A stretch of 64,000 nt of DNA from Aminobacter carboxidus (GCF_014863355.1 NZ_JACZEP010000002.1:186001-250000), one strand, 5' to 3'; shown: positions 22,525 to 32,410, numbered from the stretch's first letter. Numbers and translations: made by a program. The notes: generated by a model from the sequence alone, not told the origin.

Positions 22525-23018
22525 TTCAGCGCTCCATCGGAGACGACGATGCGACGTGCCTCGAGGTACGGCTGGTGGTTCGCAACAGTGGCTTCCGTGC
22601 TGACGATCCAGATGCCGTCGCGCAAGGGCGTGACGATCGAAAATGCGCCGTCGGGGCGGCGCTGCAGCGCCACCTGCCAATCCTCGGCTTCATAGGCCGG
22701 GCGGCGGAAGGAAGCGGTCACGCTGTCAACCGCGACCGCGGTACCGGTGGCGTCGGCCAGGCTGTAGCTGATCTCGCCATCGGCAACAGTGAGTCTGCCT
22801 TCCCAACCCAGTGCTGCCTGTGCGCGCTGCTTGGCGACCCGTTCGTTGAACTGCTGGCTCGCGACATAGGTGTTCTGTACGACGAGGCCGGTCCAGCTCG
22901 TCCTGGCAAAGGTCGCCATAAGCAGGTTGACGGCGATGATGACGCCGAAGAAGGCAACCATGATGGCCAGCATGTGCCGCCCGGTGAAGGCTTTCGGCTG
23001 AATGGCGCGCGTGCTCAT
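22521..23018 (-). CDS. ccoH: FixH/CcoH assembly protein
   Basis: 165 residues. One N-terminal membrane span (MLAIMVAFFGVIIAVNLLMATFA, trimmed here) is followed by a periplasmic FixH domain with TWTGLVVQNTYVASQQFN-like sequence and a C-terminal beta-rich part ending in ATVANHQPYLEARRIV. It is required to stabilise the cbb3 complex. It overlaps ccoG and ccoI by four bases each. Confidence 0.93.
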   Translation of the reverse strand: MSTRAIQPKAFTGRHMLAIMVAFFGVIIAVNLLMATFARTSWTGLVVQNTYVASQQFNERVAKQRAQAALGWEGRLTVADGEISYSLADATGTAVAVDSVTASFRRPAYEAEDWQVALQRRPDGAFSIVTPLRDGIWIVSTEATVANHQPYLEARRIVVSDGALK

Positions 23019-24571
23019 CTTGCTATCTCCGGAACGTTGAACTTTGCGGCATAGACATCCCGCTCGGCGCCGGCCCTGTCGACGACGACAAACGAGAAGC
23101 CTTGTCCCTGGCCAAGCTGCTCGCGCGGCTGGCGGACATAGACCCTGACGGTCTTGAGCTTGTCGGGCTCGGCATCGATGGTGATCGAGCGCGTCTCACG
23201 CTGGTCGATGCCGACGACGCTCATGACCGCACCGGGAAGGCCCTCGATGCTGAGTTCGAAGCTACGCGGCTCAGGCACCATGTTGAGCAGCTTGACGGTG
23301 TAGCCGTTGCGGATCGAGCCGTCGGACAGGACGACATATTGCGGGTTGCGGTCTTGGAGCACGTTGATGTCGAGCCGGTCGCGGCTGAGCAGCGCTGCCA
23401 GCAGGCCAAGGCCGACAAGGCTCCACGCGCCGGCATAGACGAAGGTGCGCGGGCGCAGGAGCCTGCGGATGTGGAAATGCGAAATGCCCTTGTCGAGCTT
23501 GCCTTGGGCATCACGCACACGAGCGGGATCGATGGTCGCCGTGCCGCGGTCGGTGGCGATCGCCATGTTGGACTGGTAGTCGGCGAGCGTGGCGTAGGAG
23601 ATCAGGCCGCGCTCCTTGCCGATCTTGTCCATGACGCCGTCGCAGGCGTCGATGCAGAGCGCGCAGGTGATGCATTCGAGTTGCTGGCCGTCACGGATGT
23701 CAATGCCCATCGGGCAGACGGCGACGCAAGCGTTGCAGTCGACGCAATCGCCGACCGAAAGCCCCTCGGCCAATGCCTTCTTGGCATGGCGCGAACGCGG
23801 TTCCCCGCGCCAGTCATTGTAGGTGACGGTTAGCGAGTTCTCGTCGAGCATGGCCGCCTGGATGCGCGGCCACGGGCACATGTAGGTGCAGACCTGCTCG
23901 CGCATCAGACCGCCGAAGACGTAAGTGGTGGCGGTGAGGATGGCGACGGTGATGTAGGCGACCGGTTCAGCCTGACCGGTGACGAACGCACCGAGCAGCC
24001 TGGGCGCGTCGGCGAAGTAAAAGATCCAGGCACCGCCGGTGGCAACGGCAATGACCAGCCAGATCGCGTGCTTGGCGATGCGCTTCCACAGCTTGGTGAG
24101 CGACCACGGCGCGCTGTCTAGCTTGATGCGGGCGTTACGGTCGCCTTCGATGCCGCGCTCGACAACCAGGAACAGGTCGACCCACACCGTCTGGGGACAG
24201 GTGTAGCCGCACCAGGCGCGGCCGACTGTCGATGTCACGAGGAACAGCCCGATCCCAGCCATGACCAGCAGGCCGGCGACGTAGAAGAATTCCTGCGGCC
24301 AGATTTCGATGGCGAAGAAGTAGAAACGGCGGTTGGCGATGTCGAGGAGGACCGCCTGGTCTGGCGCATAGGGACCGCGGTCCCAGCGCAGCCACGGCGT
24401 CAAATAGTAGATGCCGAGCGTGATCAGCATGATCACCCATTTGAACTGGCGGAACTGGCCCGAAGCCCGCTTGGGAAAGACCTTCTGGCGCGCGGTGTAG
24501 AGTGGTTGGCGGATCCTGGCGGAGTTGACCGCCTCGACCTCGAGCCTCTCCACTTCCCTGTCGTCAAGCAT
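23015..24571 (-). CDS. ccoG: CcoG / FixG, 4Fe-4S membrane oxidoreductase
   Basis: 518 residues from the ATG at 24571, with AGGAG 7 bases upstream (an earlier in-frame ATG has no ribosome site). Five membrane segments, the GYTCPQTVW and CTYMCPWPR cysteines and two ferredoxin-type clusters (DCVDCNACVAVCP and CITCALCIDACD) are visible. A C-terminal periplasmic IgG-like domain follows. CcoG reduces copper for cbb3 assembly. An anaerobox lies 83 bp upstream. Confidence 0.96.
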   Translation of the reverse strand: MLDDREVERLEVEAVNSARIRQPLYTARQKVFPKRASGQFRQFKWVIMLITLGIYYLTPWLRWDRGPYAPDQAVLLDIANRRFYFFAIEIWPQEFFYVAGLLVMAGIGLFLVTSTVGRAWCGYTCPQTVWVDLFLVVERGIEGDRNARIKLDSAPWSLTKLWKRIAKHAIWLVIAVATGGAWIFYFADAPRLLGAFVTGQAEPVAYITVAILTATTYVFGGLMREQVCTYMCPWPRIQAAMLDENSLTVTYNDWRGEPRSRHAKKALAEGLSVGDCVDCNACVAVCPMGIDIRDGQQLECITCALCIDACDGVMDKIGKERGLISYATLADYQSNMAIATDRGTATIDPARVRDAQGKLDKGISHFHIRRLLRPRTFVYAGAWSLVGLGLLAALLSRDRLDINVLQDRNPQYVVLSDGSIRNGYTVKLLNMVPEPRSFELSIEGLPGAVMSVVGIDQRETRSITIDAEPDKLKTVRVYVRQPREQLGQGQGFSFVVVDRAGAERDVYAAKFNVPEIAR

Positions 24572-24647
24572 TCTCGTCTCCTGCGGCACGCACGCCATGG
24601 GTTCGGCAGCGTCGCTATTGCTTTGCCGTAATCGCCGGCGGTCGGCC

Positions 24648-24661
24648 TTGATTCAGGTCAA
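24648..24661. promoter_or_regulatory. FNR/FixK-type anaerobox upstream of ccoG
   Basis: TTGATTCAGGTCAA fits TTGAT-N4-ATCAA with one mismatch. It is centred 83 bp before the ccoG start and after the ccoP terminator, so ccoGHIS may have its own oxygen-controlled promoter. Confidence 0.75.
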
Positions 24662-24676
24662 GCCGAAGCGAGTGCG

Positions 24677-24708
24677 AAAAAAGAGGCCCGGCATCGCTGC
24701 CGAGCCTC
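24677..24708 (-). terminator. Intrinsic terminator after ccoP
   Basis: On the minus strand GAGGCTCGGCA and TGCCGGGCCTC pair (11 bp with one G-U or mismatch) around GCGA and are followed by TTTTTT. It closes ccoNOQP. Confidence 0.88.
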
Positions 24709-24746
24709 TCCCCGCCCTTCGTCCGTTACCCTGCGGCGATGGAGGG

Positions 24747-25610
24747 TTATTCGCCGCCGCCGAGCGAATGGACGAAAATCGCGAGTTCCTTGACGTTGAC
24801 GTCGCCGAGCCGGGCGCCCCAGGCCGGCATCACGCCATGCTTGGGATGGCGCACCTGACTGACAATGGCGGCCTGCCCCGAGGCATAGAGCGCGATGGCG
24901 TCGGTCAGGTCGGGCGCGCCCAGCTCCTTGTTGCCCTTGGCGTTGTCGCCGTGGCAGGCGGCGCAATTGTCTGCGAACACCTTGGCGCCGGCTGCTGCCA
25001 GTTCGGGCGTGTCGGCGGTGCCCGACAGGCTCGCGACATAGGCCGCGACCTCGTTGACCTGCTTCGGCTCGATAATGTCGGCAAAAGCCGGCATTTCGGA
25101 CGCATGGGTGTTCTCGTCACCGTCGAAGCGGACCCCATGCGCGATGGACTTGTAGATCTGGTCGATGCTGCCGCCCCACAACCATTCGTCGTCATTGAGG
25201 TTGGGGAAACCGGGTGACCCCTGCGCGCCGGAGGCGTGGCACTGGATGCAATTGACCTTGAAGGCGGCCGAGCCGGCGGCCGTGGCGAGTTGGCGCAGCT
25301 TGTCGTCAGCAAGGATATCACCGACGCTGTTCGACTTCACCGCCTCGATATAATCGCTCTTGGCTGCTTCGGCTGCGGCGAGTTCGTTCTTGACGTCGGC
25401 ACGGCTGGAATAGCCGAGCACGCCTGTCGTCGCCGAGCTGATCATCGGCCAGGCCGGGTAGGCGATGGTGTAAGCCAGTGCCCAGACGACGGTGGCGTAG
25501 AAGGTCCACAGCCACCAGCGCGGCATCGGGTTGTTGAGCTCGGTGATGCCGTCCCATTCGTGTCCGGTGGTCTCGACGCCGGACAGTTCGTCGATATGCT
25601 TTTCGCCCAC
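24747..25610 (-). CDS. ccoP: cbb3 cytochrome c oxidase subunit III, dihaem CcoP
   Basis: 287 residues from a GTG at 25610, with AAGGAGG upstream. One membrane span (about 33-55) is followed by two c-type haem sites CIQCH (121-125) and CAACH (216-220), with axial methionines in ASEMPAFAD and HGVMPAWG. It brings electrons from cytochrome c to CcoO and CcoN. It starts 3 bp after ccoQ. Confidence 0.96.
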   Translation of the reverse strand: MGEKHIDELSGVETTGHEWDGITELNNPMPRWWLWTFYATVVWALAYTIAYPAWPMISSATTGVLGYSSRADVKNELAAAEAAKSDYIEAVKSNSVGDILADDKLRQLATAAGSAAFKVNCIQCHASGAQGSPGFPNLNDDEWLWGGSIDQIYKSIAHGVRFDGDENTHASEMPAFADIIEPKQVNEVAAYVASLSGTADTPELAAAGAKVFADNCAACHGDNAKGNKELGAPDLTDAIALYASGQAAIVSQVRHPKHGVMPAWGARLGDVNVKELAIFVHSLGGGE

Positions 25611-25613
25611 AGA

Positions 25614-25763
25614 TCAATCCTCCTTGAGCGGAATTTGCGCGGCACGCTCGGCGGCCTGCTTGCCGCCGGGGCGAAGCGCGAACAGCACCGCGCCGATGAA
25701 AAAGACCGTCATCGCCAGCAGCCCCCAGCTGTCGGCGAAATGCCGCAACGTCGTGTAGTCCAT
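25614..25763 (-). CDS. ccoQ: cbb3 oxidase subunit CcoQ
   Basis: 49 residues, too short for most gene tracks. MDYTTLRHFADSWGLLAM leads into one hydrophobic span TVFFIGAVLFALRPGGK and a polar tail ending KED. Size, position between ccoO and ccoP, and the ALRPG junction fit CcoQ, a small stabilising subunit. Confidence 0.9.
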   Translation of the reverse strand: MDYTTLRHFADSWGLLAMTVFFIGAVLFALRPGGKQAAERAAQIPLKED

Positions 25764-25773
25764 GACAAATCTC

Positions 25774-26505
25774 CTAGCGGTAGCCGGTGGCCGGGTCGTA
25801 GGTCGAGAAGTCGACCAGCGTGCCGAGCATCTGCAGGTAGGCGACCAGCGCGTCCATCTCGGTCAGCGCTGCCGGATCGCCGTCGAAATCGCCAAGCTTG
25901 GCCTTGGGATAGCGTGCCACCACACCCGAGGTGTCGGCGTCGGGGTCGGCTTGCGCCTTGATGTCGGCCTCGGCACTGGCGATCATCTCGTCGCTGTAGG
26001 GCACGCCGACGCGGCTGTTGGCGATCAGGTCGTAGCTGATGGTCTTTACCGCCAGCGGTGTTTCCTTGAGGAAGGCGTAGCTCGGCATGACCGATTCCGG
26101 CACCACCGAGCGCGGCTCGACCAGATGCTGGACGTGCCATTCGTTGGAATAGCGGTTACCGACACGGGCGAGGTCGGGGCCGGTGCGCTTCGACCCCCAC
26201 TGAAACGGATGGTCATACATCGACTCCGCAGCCAGGCTGTAGTGGCCGTAGCGCTCGACCTCGTCGCGGAACGGCCGGATCATCTGGCTATGGCAGGTGT
26301 AGCAGCCCTCGCGGATGTAGATGTTGCGCCCGGCCAGCTCCAGCGGCGCGTAAGGCCGCATGCCCTCGACTTTCTCGATGGTGTTTTCGAGGTAGAACAG
26401 CGGCGTGATCTGGACCAGGCCGCCGATGCTGACGACCAGCAGCGTGCCAACCAGGAGCAGCGTCGCGTTCTTCTCGATGGTCTTGTGTTTGTCGAGCAGT
26501 GCCAT
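25774..26505 (-). CDS. ccoO: cbb3 cytochrome c oxidase subunit II, monohaem CcoO
   Basis: 243 residues. An N-terminal membrane helix (about 14-34) is followed by the c-haem motif CYTCH at 68-72 in [17 protein letters not shown], and methionine ligands further on (VMPSYAFL). It passes electrons from CcoP to the CcoN haem. It lies 10 bp from both ccoN and ccoQ in the canonical NOQP order. Confidence 0.96.
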   Translation of the reverse strand: MALLDKHKTIEKNATLLLVGTLLVVSIGGLVQITPLFYLENTIEKVEGMRPYAPLELAGRNIYIREGCYTCHSQMIRPFRDEVERYGHYSLAAESMYDHPFQWGSKRTGPDLARVGNRYSNEWHVQHLVEPRSVVPESVMPSYAFLKETPLAVKTISYDLIANSRVGVPYSDEMIASAEADIKAQADPDADTSGVVARYPKAKLGDFDGDPAALTEMDALVAYLQMLGTLVDFSTYDPATGYR

Positions 26506-26515
26506 GTCGGGCTCC

Positions 26516-28132
26516 TTACTGCGCAGGCTGGAGGACGGGGGCAGCCGCGGGCATCGGCTCTTCCTGGCGCTGGTGGCCGCGGATCGTCATGAAGACGTTC
26601 CAGGCCATGACCAGCGCGCCGGCGAGGTACATCAGGCCGCCAATGGTGCGGACGACGTAGTAGGGCACCATGGCCGCGACGCTTTCGGCGAAGGAATAAA
26701 CCAGGAAGCCCTGCTCGTCGTATTCGCGCCACATCAGGCCCTGGCTGATGCCGGCGACCCACATGACCGCGGCGTAGACAACGATGCCGAGCGTGGCGAG
26801 CCAGAAGTGCCAGGTCACCATGCGCAGCGAATAGAGTCGTTCACGGCCCCACAGGCGCGGCACCAGGAAGTAGATGGCGCCGAAGGTGATCATGCCGTTC
26901 CAGCCAAGCGCGCCGGAATGGACATGACCGATGGTCCATTCGGTGTAGTGGCTGAGCGAATTAACCGCCTTGATCGACATCACAGGGCCTTCGAAGGTCG
27001 ACATGCCGTAGAAGGCGATGGCAACCACCATCATGCGCACGATCGGATCGGTACGGATCTTGTCCCAGGCGCCCGACAGCGTCATCAGGCCGTTGATCAT
27101 GCCGCCCCAGGACGGCATCCACAGCATGATCGAAAACACCATGCCAAGCGTCTGCGCCCAGTCGGGCAAAGCGGTGTAGTGGAGGTGGTGGGGACCGGCC
27201 CAGATGTAGAGGAAGATCAGCGACCAGAAATGGATGATCGAGAGCCGGTAGGAATAGACAGGGCGATCGACCTGCTTGGGCACGAAATAATACATCATGC
27301 CGAGGAAGCCGGCGGTGAGGAAGAAACCGACGGCGTTGTGTCCGTACCACCATTGCGTCAGCGCGTCCTGCACGCCCGAAAACAGCGAATAGCTCTTCGA
27401 GCCGAGGAACGACACTGGCACCGCCAGGTTGTTGACCACGTGCAGCATGGCGATGGTGATGATGAAGGCGAGATAGAACCAGTTGGCCACATAGATATGC
27501 GGCTCCTTGCGGTTCAGGATCGTGCCGAGGAAGACGACGAGATAGGCGACCCAGACGATGGTCAGGAAGATGTCGACATACCATTCGGGCTCGGCATATT
27601 CGCGGCTCTGGGTGATGCCGAGCAGATAGCCGGTCGCCGCCATGACGATGAACAGCTGGTAGCCCCAGAACACGTACCAGGCGAGATTGCCGCCGAAGAG
27701 CCGCGCCCGCGAGGTGCGCTGGACGACGTAGAAGGACGTGGCGATCAGCGCGTTGCCGCCAAAGGCGAAGACGACAGCCGACGTATGCAGCGGGCGCAGC
27801 CGGCCGAAGTTGAGCCAGGGTTCGATGTTGAGGTCGGGGAATGCCAGCTGGGCTGCGACGACAACGCCGACCAGAAAGCCGGTGACACCCCAGAACACGG
27901 TGGCGACGACGCCGTAGCGTATTGGCCCATCCATGTAGGGCGACTTGTCCTCGGCGAGGATATCGACCGGCGCGTAGTTGCTGGTGCGCAGCAAGACGAT
28001 TGCGCCTGCAACCAGGGCGAAGAACAGCACCCACATATGGGCGCCGAACTGGCTGTCCTGCGCGAAGGCGGCGCCGAGCAGGGCGGCAAAGGCCGCCAAT
28101 GCCAGCAGGATGATTTCGTTTCCGTATTTCAT
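26516..28132 (-). CDS. ccoN: cbb3 cytochrome c oxidase catalytic subunit I CcoN
   Basis: 538 residues, starting at [11 protein letters not shown] with GGGGA upstream. About 13 membrane segments are seen. Haem and CuB ligands are present: [49 protein letters not shown], and [15 protein letters not shown]. It lacks the Tyr-His signature of aa3 oxidases at the usual helix position, as all cbb3 types do. It is the high-affinity terminal oxidase for low oxygen and heads ccoNOQP. Confidence 0.97.
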   Translation of the reverse strand: MKYGNEIILLALAAFAALLGAAFAQDSQFGAHMWVLFFALVAGAIVLLRTSNYAPVDILAEDKSPYMDGPIRYGVVATVFWGVTGFLVGVVVAAQLAFPDLNIEPWLNFGRLRPLHTSAVVFAFGGNALIATSFYVVQRTSRARLFGGNLAWYVFWGYQLFIVMAATGYLLGITQSREYAEPEWYVDIFLTIVWVAYLVVFLGTILNRKEPHIYVANWFYLAFIITIAMLHVVNNLAVPVSFLGSKSYSLFSGVQDALTQWWYGHNAVGFFLTAGFLGMMYYFVPKQVDRPVYSYRLSIIHFWSLIFLYIWAGPHHLHYTALPDWAQTLGMVFSIMLWMPSWGGMINGLMTLSGAWDKIRTDPIVRMMVVAIAFYGMSTFEGPVMSIKAVNSLSHYTEWTIGHVHSGALGWNGMITFGAIYFLVPRLWGRERLYSLRMVTWHFWLATLGIVVYAAVMWVAGISQGLMWREYDEQGFLVYSFAESVAAMVPYYVVRTIGGLMYLAGALVMAWNVFMTIRGHQRQEEPMPAAAPVLQPAQ

Positions 28133-28215
28133 AAGCGATCCCCGACGATGGTCGCGCGCCGCAAATTCATGCCGGCGCCAGGCCGCACACATCCATGACA
28201 TCGGCGGCCCGCGCC

Positions 28216-28229
28216 TTGATCTGGATCAA
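28216..28229. promoter_or_regulatory. Perfect anaerobox between ccoN and the hemerythrin-like gene
   Basis: TTGATCTGGATCAA is an exact TTGAT-N4-ATCAA palindrome. Its centre is 90 bp before the ccoN start and 63 bp before the divergent hemerythrin-like start, so FnrN could control both. Confidence 0.88.
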
Positions 28230-28285
28230 GGTCAAGCCGGCCGTGTCAGCCCAGCCTTGGCGTCAAAGGGGAACTTCGAAAGACA

Positions 28286-28777
28286 ATGACTGCGCCCGAC
28301 GACACACAGACCGGTTGGCAGGATGTGGCGGTGCGCGATGCCGTTGCGATCATGCGGCACGCGCATGCGGCCGAACTCGCTTTATGCGACCGGTTGGAAG
28401 AGATCGCCGATTCGCTGCCCAATGGTCTCGACCGCCGCAACTGCCTTTTGACGGCACGGGCGCTTGGCCCGACCATGGCGAAGATCCACCGGTTCGAGGA
28501 GCGGCGGATCTTTCCGTATTTTTGCGTGCGCCTGGGAAACAGCGCCGAGGCGGACAAGACCGTCGAAAGGCTGAAGAACGAACATCTTGAAGATGAGGGC
28601 TCTGCTGCTGAGCTGCGCGATGCGTTACGGTTCGCCGCCCGGCATGGCGTGGCTGATAACCCCGAGATGCTCGGCTTCATGCTGCGCGGTTATTTCGGCG
28701 CGGTACGCCGGCACGTCGCCTTCGAACGCGACCATGTCATCGCGTTGCTGGCACCGCCTGGATACATCAGCACTTAG
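28286..28777 (+). CDS. Hemerythrin-like (HHE) domain protein
   Basis: 163 residues, mostly helical. Candidate di-iron ligands are HAHAAEL near 25-31, HRFEERRIFPYF near 68-79, NEHLEDE near 99-105 and HVAFERDHV near 143-151, matching the H...HxxxE...H...HxxxxD arrangement of hemerythrin-like domains. Such proteins bind O2 or NO or sense them. Location between ccoN and fnrN, with a shared perfect anaerobox, suggests a role in low-oxygen or NO response; that is inference. Its stop overlaps the convergent fnrN stop by four bases. Confidence 0.8.
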   Translation: MTAPDDTQTGWQDVAVRDAVAIMRHAHAAELALCDRLEEIADSLPNGLDRRNCLLTARALGPTMAKIHRFEERRIFPYFCVRLGNSAEADKTVERLKNEHLEDEGSAAELRDALRFAARHGVADNPEMLGFMLRGYFGAVRRHVAFERDHVIALLAPPGYIST

Positions 28778-29499
28778 ATGTTGGCGCGGCGTTCCAGCTT
28801 GTCGACGTCGAAGACGGTGACGTGGCGGTTGTTTTCGACCGCGATCAACCCGTCCTTGCGCAGCTTGGTCAGCTGGCGGCTGACGGTTTCGATGGTCAGG
28901 CCGAGGAAATCGGCGATGTCGGCGCGGGTCAGCGGCAGGTCGAAGCTGATTTCGCCTTCGCTCTCCGCCTCGGGGTCGCCATGACGGGCAATGAGGTGCA
29001 GGAAGGAGGCAACGCGCTCGGCAGCCGTCTTGCGTCCGAGCGTCAGCATCCAGTAGCGCGCCTCGTCGAGTTCGTTGAGCGCCTGCAGGTGCAGCCGGTG
29101 GCCAAGTTCCGGTGCCTGGCTGATCATCCGGTCGAGCGAGGTCTTGGGGAAGGCGCAGACGCGGACGGCGGTCGCGGCCTCGGCAGTGATCGAGCTTTCC
29201 TGCTTGAACGGACGGCCGATGAAATCAGGCGCAAACTGCAGCCCGACGATCTGCTGGCGGCCATCGGGCAATGTCTTGGTCAGCTTGACGACGCCGGCCA
29301 GCACGTTGGCGTAGCTGTCGATCGTATCGCTGTCCGATACCAGCACGGTGCCTGGCTCGACCTTGCGCTTGGTTGTGTGCCGGCTGAGCTCGACAAGCTG
29401 CTCCGGCGTCAGTGCACCACAAACGCCGCGATGCCGCGCCTCGCAGGCGCGGCACAGCGCAGGGATCTCCGAATTGTGAATGTCCTGGCGAATGGCCAT
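28774..29499 (-). CDS. fnrN: Oxygen-sensing Crp/Fnr regulator FnrN
   Basis: 241 residues. Cysteines C16, C19 and C27 (ALCRACEARHRGVCGAL) plus C115 (RVCAFPK) match the four ligands of a 4Fe-4S cluster, as in FnrN and unlike cluster-free FixK. The C-terminal helix-turn-helix has the FNR recognition residues ETVSR. It should activate the anaeroboxes of this cluster at low oxygen. It is convergent with the hemerythrin-like gene, and an anaerobox lies 94 bp upstream, allowing autoregulation. Confidence 0.94.
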   Translation of the reverse strand: MAIRQDIHNSEIPALCRACEARHRGVCGALTPEQLVELSRHTTKRKVEPGTVLVSDSDTIDSYANVLAGVVKLTKTLPDGRQQIVGLQFAPDFIGRPFKQESSITAEAATAVRVCAFPKTSLDRMISQAPELGHRLHLQALNELDEARYWMLTLGRKTAAERVASFLHLIARHGDPEAESEGEISFDLPLTRADIADFLGLTIETVSRQLTKLRKDGLIAVENNRHVTVFDVDKLERRANI

Positions 29500-29586
29500 T
29501 TCTTCGTCCAGTACTCCGATTTGCCCAATCTAGGGACCGGGTCCGGCAAAAGGAACCGTGTCATTGTGTCCATCGCACGGCGCCGC

Positions 29587-29600
29587 TTGATCCAGGTCAA
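29587..29600. promoter_or_regulatory. Anaerobox between fnrN and hemN
   Basis: TTGATCCAGGTCAA fits the FNR consensus with one mismatch. It is centred 57 bp before hemN and 94 bp before the divergent fnrN. Confidence 0.78.
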
Positions 29601-29650
29601 GGCGATGCCGGTGTCTCCGTCGCATGCTTCGGCCGTTGACGGAGACGATC

Positions 29651-31000
29651 ATGGACAGGAAACTCGTCGAGAAATACGCAGCACCGGTGCCGCGCTACAC
29701 CAGCTATCCGACCGCGCCGCATTTCAACGCGGCGGTGTCTTCGACGACCTATGGCGGCTGGTTGCGCGCGTTGCCCAAGGGGGCGAATGCGTCGCTCTAT
29801 GTGCACATCCCCTATTGCGACCGGTTGTGCTGGTTCTGTGCCTGCCATACCAAACAAACGCGGCGCTACGACCCGGTCGCGCGATATCTGGCGGCCTTGA
29901 ACTGCGAAATTGACACGGTCGCGTCGCTTTGTGGAAGCCGGCTAAATATCCGTGCGTTGCACCTTGGCGGTGGCTCGCCAACGATGCTGACGGCGACGGA
30001 TCTGATGTCACTTGGAGCCAGGCTGCGCGAGAAATTCAGCTTCGCCGGCGATGCCGAGATCAGCGTCGAGATCGATCCCAACGACATGGACGAGACGCGC
30101 TTCGACGCGCTGGCATCGATCGGCATGACCCGCGCGAGCCTCGGCGTCCAGGATTTCGACGAGCGCGTGCAAAAGGCGATCAACCGCGAACAGAGCTTCG
30201 AGCAGACCAAGGCCGTTGTCGACGCGGTTCGCACCCGTGGTGTGAGTTCCGTCAATCTCGACATGCTCTACGGCCTGCCGCACCAGACGCTCGCAGGCAT
30301 CGTCGTAACGACGCAAAAGCTGCTGTCGCTGCGGCCCGACCGGATCGCGCTTTTCGGCTACGCTCATGTACCTTGGATGAAGAAGCACCAGACGATGATC
30401 GACGATGCGGCGCTGCCCGACGCCGTGGCACGGTTGGAGCAAGCAGCGGCCGCGGCCGAACTCATCCTGGCCGCCGGCTACGAAGCCGTCGGCATGGATC
30501 ATTTCGCGCTGCCGAGCGACAGCCTCGCCGCCGCCGCGCGTTCCGGCACGTTGCGGCGCAATTTCCAGGGCTACACCACCGATCGGGCCGATGCGCTGAT
30601 CGGGCTCGGCGCCTCGTCGATCGGGCTTCTGCCGCATGGATACGTCCAGAACATGCCGGCAACCGGTGAGTATGAGCGCCGCGTGCTGGCGGGCGGGCTG
30701 GCCACCGTGCGCGGTTTCGCGCTGTCCAATGCCGACCGCATGCGCGCCTGGCTCATCGAGCGATTGATGTGCGATTTCGCCTTCTCACGCTGCGAGTTGC
30801 TTTCTCGCTTTGGCGAGCCGGCGCGCGCTGTCATCGCCGAGGCCGAATTGCTGGCCGCTGGCGATCGTGACAGTGTCTTCGTGTGCGCCGGCAACCGCTT
30901 TGTCGTCACCGAACGTGGCAAGCCTTTCCTCCGGTCGATCGCGGCTGCCTTCGATGCCTATCTCGGCCAGGGCACGGCGCGCCACTCGATCGCCGTCTGA
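29651..31000 (+). CDS. hemN: Oxygen-independent coproporphyrinogen III dehydrogenase HemN
   Basis: 449 residues from the ATG at 29651, with GGAG upstream. The radical-SAM cluster motif CxxxCxxC is C56, C60 and C63 in PYCDRLCWFCACH, followed by the GGGSPT SAM motif. The N-terminal VPRYTSYPTAPHF is typical of true HemN. It makes protoporphyrinogen when oxygen is scarce, supplying haem to the cbb3 oxidase. Control by the anaerobox 57 bp upstream is likely. Confidence 0.95.
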   Translation: MDRKLVEKYAAPVPRYTSYPTAPHFNAAVSSTTYGGWLRALPKGANASLYVHIPYCDRLCWFCACHTKQTRRYDPVARYLAALNCEIDTVASLCGSRLNIRALHLGGGSPTMLTATDLMSLGARLREKFSFAGDAEISVEIDPNDMDETRFDALASIGMTRASLGVQDFDERVQKAINREQSFEQTKAVVDAVRTRGVSSVNLDMLYGLPHQTLAGIVVTTQKLLSLRPDRIALFGYAHVPWMKKHQTMIDDAALPDAVARLEQAAAAAELILAAGYEAVGMDHFALPSDSLAAAARSGTLRRNFQGYTTDRADALIGLGASSIGLLPHGYVQNMPATGEYERRVLAGGLATVRGFALSNADRMRAWLIERLMCDFAFSRCELLSRFGEPARAVIAEAELLAAGDRDSVFVCAGNRFVVTERGKPFLRSIAAAFDAYLGQGTARHSIAV

Positions 31001-31072
31001 ACTTCTACGCGCGGTCAAATTCCTGTATCAAGCGCGTGCAAAGCGCACGGGCGCGAACGGGATCTGGACCGA

Positions 31073-32404
31073 ATGAATCTGACAGTCTTTGGCATTGGCT
31101 ATGTGGGTTTGGTGCAGGCGGCTGTGTTGGCCGAGGTCGGGCATGACGTCGTCTGCGTCGATGTCGATGCGGCCAAGGTCGAGCGCTTGAACCAGGGTTT
31201 CATCCCGATCTTTGAACCGGGGCTGGAGGCGCTGGTGCGCGACAACCACGCCGCTGGGCGTATCGTCTTCACCACCGATGCAGCGCTTGCCGTTCGCCAT
31301 GGCGAGATCCAGATGATCGCCGTCGGCACCCCGCAAGGCGAGGATGGCTCGGCCGACCTCAAATACGTGCTGTCGGTGGCCGACGCCATCGGCCGCGAGA
31401 TGGCTGGACCAAAGATCGTGGTGACCAAGTCGACAGTGCCGGTCGGTACCGCCGACAAGGTGCGCGAAACGATGCTGGCGGCGCTGAAGCTGCGGGGCCG
31501 CGAGGAGCTTGGCTTCGACGTCGTCTCCAATCCGGAATTCCTCAAGGAAGGCTCGGCGGTCGCCGACTGCATGAAGCCCGACCGCATCATCATAGGCACC
31601 GACAGCGAGGCTGCCGAAGCGGTGATGCGTGAGCTCTATGCGCCGTTCAACCGCAACCACGAAAAGATGATCGTGATGGATGTGCGTTCGGCCGAGTTCA
31701 CCAAATATGCCGCCAACTGCATGCTGGCGACCAAGATCAGCTTCATGAACGAGATGGCCAATCTGGCCGAACTGCTCGGCGCCGACATCGAGGAGGTGCG
31801 CAAGGGTATCGGCTCGGACCCGCGCATCGGCTACCACTTCATCTATCCCGGCCTGGGTTATGGCGGCTCGTGTTTCCCCAAGGATGTGCGTGCCTTGATC
31901 CGCACCGCCGGCGATGTCGGCTTCGAGCCGGTGCTTTTGCATTCGGTCGAGGCGCGCAACAACGCCCAGAAGGCGGTGCTGTTCGACAAGCTCAAGGCGC
32001 ATTTCAACGGCGACCTCGCGGGCAAGACCTTTGCGCTGTGGGGCCTGGCCTTCAAGCCCAACACCGACGACATGCGTGAGGCACCGGCCCGTGTGCTGAT
32101 GGAAGCGCTATGGGCGGCTGGCGCCAAGGTCCAGGCCTACGATCCCGAGGCGATGAACGAGGCGCAGCAGATCTATGGCCAGCGCGACGACCTCACCCTG
32201 TGCGGCACCAAGGAGGCGGCGCTGCGTGGTGCGGATGCATTGCTGATCGCCACCGAGTGGAAGAATTTTAGGGCACCGTCGTTCGAGCTGATCAGGGAAC
32301 AACTGGCGACCCCTGTCATCTTCGACGGCCGCAACCTCTACGATCCGGCTGTCGTCGCCCGCCACGGCATCAAATACGTCTCCATCGGGCGCAAGGCGGT
32401 CTGA
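31073..32404 (+). CDS. ugd: UDP-glucose 6-dehydrogenase
   Basis: 443 residues. NAD-binding [11 protein letters not shown] (6-16), the KSTVPVGT and [10 protein letters not shown] motifs, K211-N215 (KYAAN) and the catalytic cysteine C267 in [10 protein letters not shown] are intact. It oxidises UDP-glucose to UDP-glucuronate for capsule, exopolysaccharide or lipid A sugars. It is a single gene here, between hemN and a bidirectional terminator, with no polysaccharide genes beside it. Confidence 0.95.
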   Translation: MNLTVFGIGYVGLVQAAVLAEVGHDVVCVDVDAAKVERLNQGFIPIFEPGLEALVRDNHAAGRIVFTTDAALAVRHGEIQMIAVGTPQGEDGSADLKYVLSVADAIGREMAGPKIVVTKSTVPVGTADKVRETMLAALKLRGREELGFDVVSNPEFLKEGSAVADCMKPDRIIIGTDSEAAEAVMRELYAPFNRNHEKMIVMDVRSAEFTKYAANCMLATKISFMNEMANLAELLGADIEEVRKGIGSDPRIGYHFIYPGLGYGGSCFPKDVRALIRTAGDVGFEPVLLHSVEARNNAQKAVLFDKLKAHFNGDLAGKTFALWGLAFKPNTDDMREAPARVLMEALWAAGAKVQAYDPEAMNEAQQIYGQRDDLTLCGTKEAALRGADALLIATEWKNFRAPSFELIREQLATPVIFDGRNLYDPAVVARHGIKYVSIGRKAV

Positions 32405-32410
32405 AAAACA

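Noticed and set aside
26405-28198. 597-residue open frame on the plus strand
   Set aside because: It is the antisense shadow of ccoN and ccoO. Its translation is His/Asp/Arg-rich without domains, while the minus strand gives perfect oxidase subunits.
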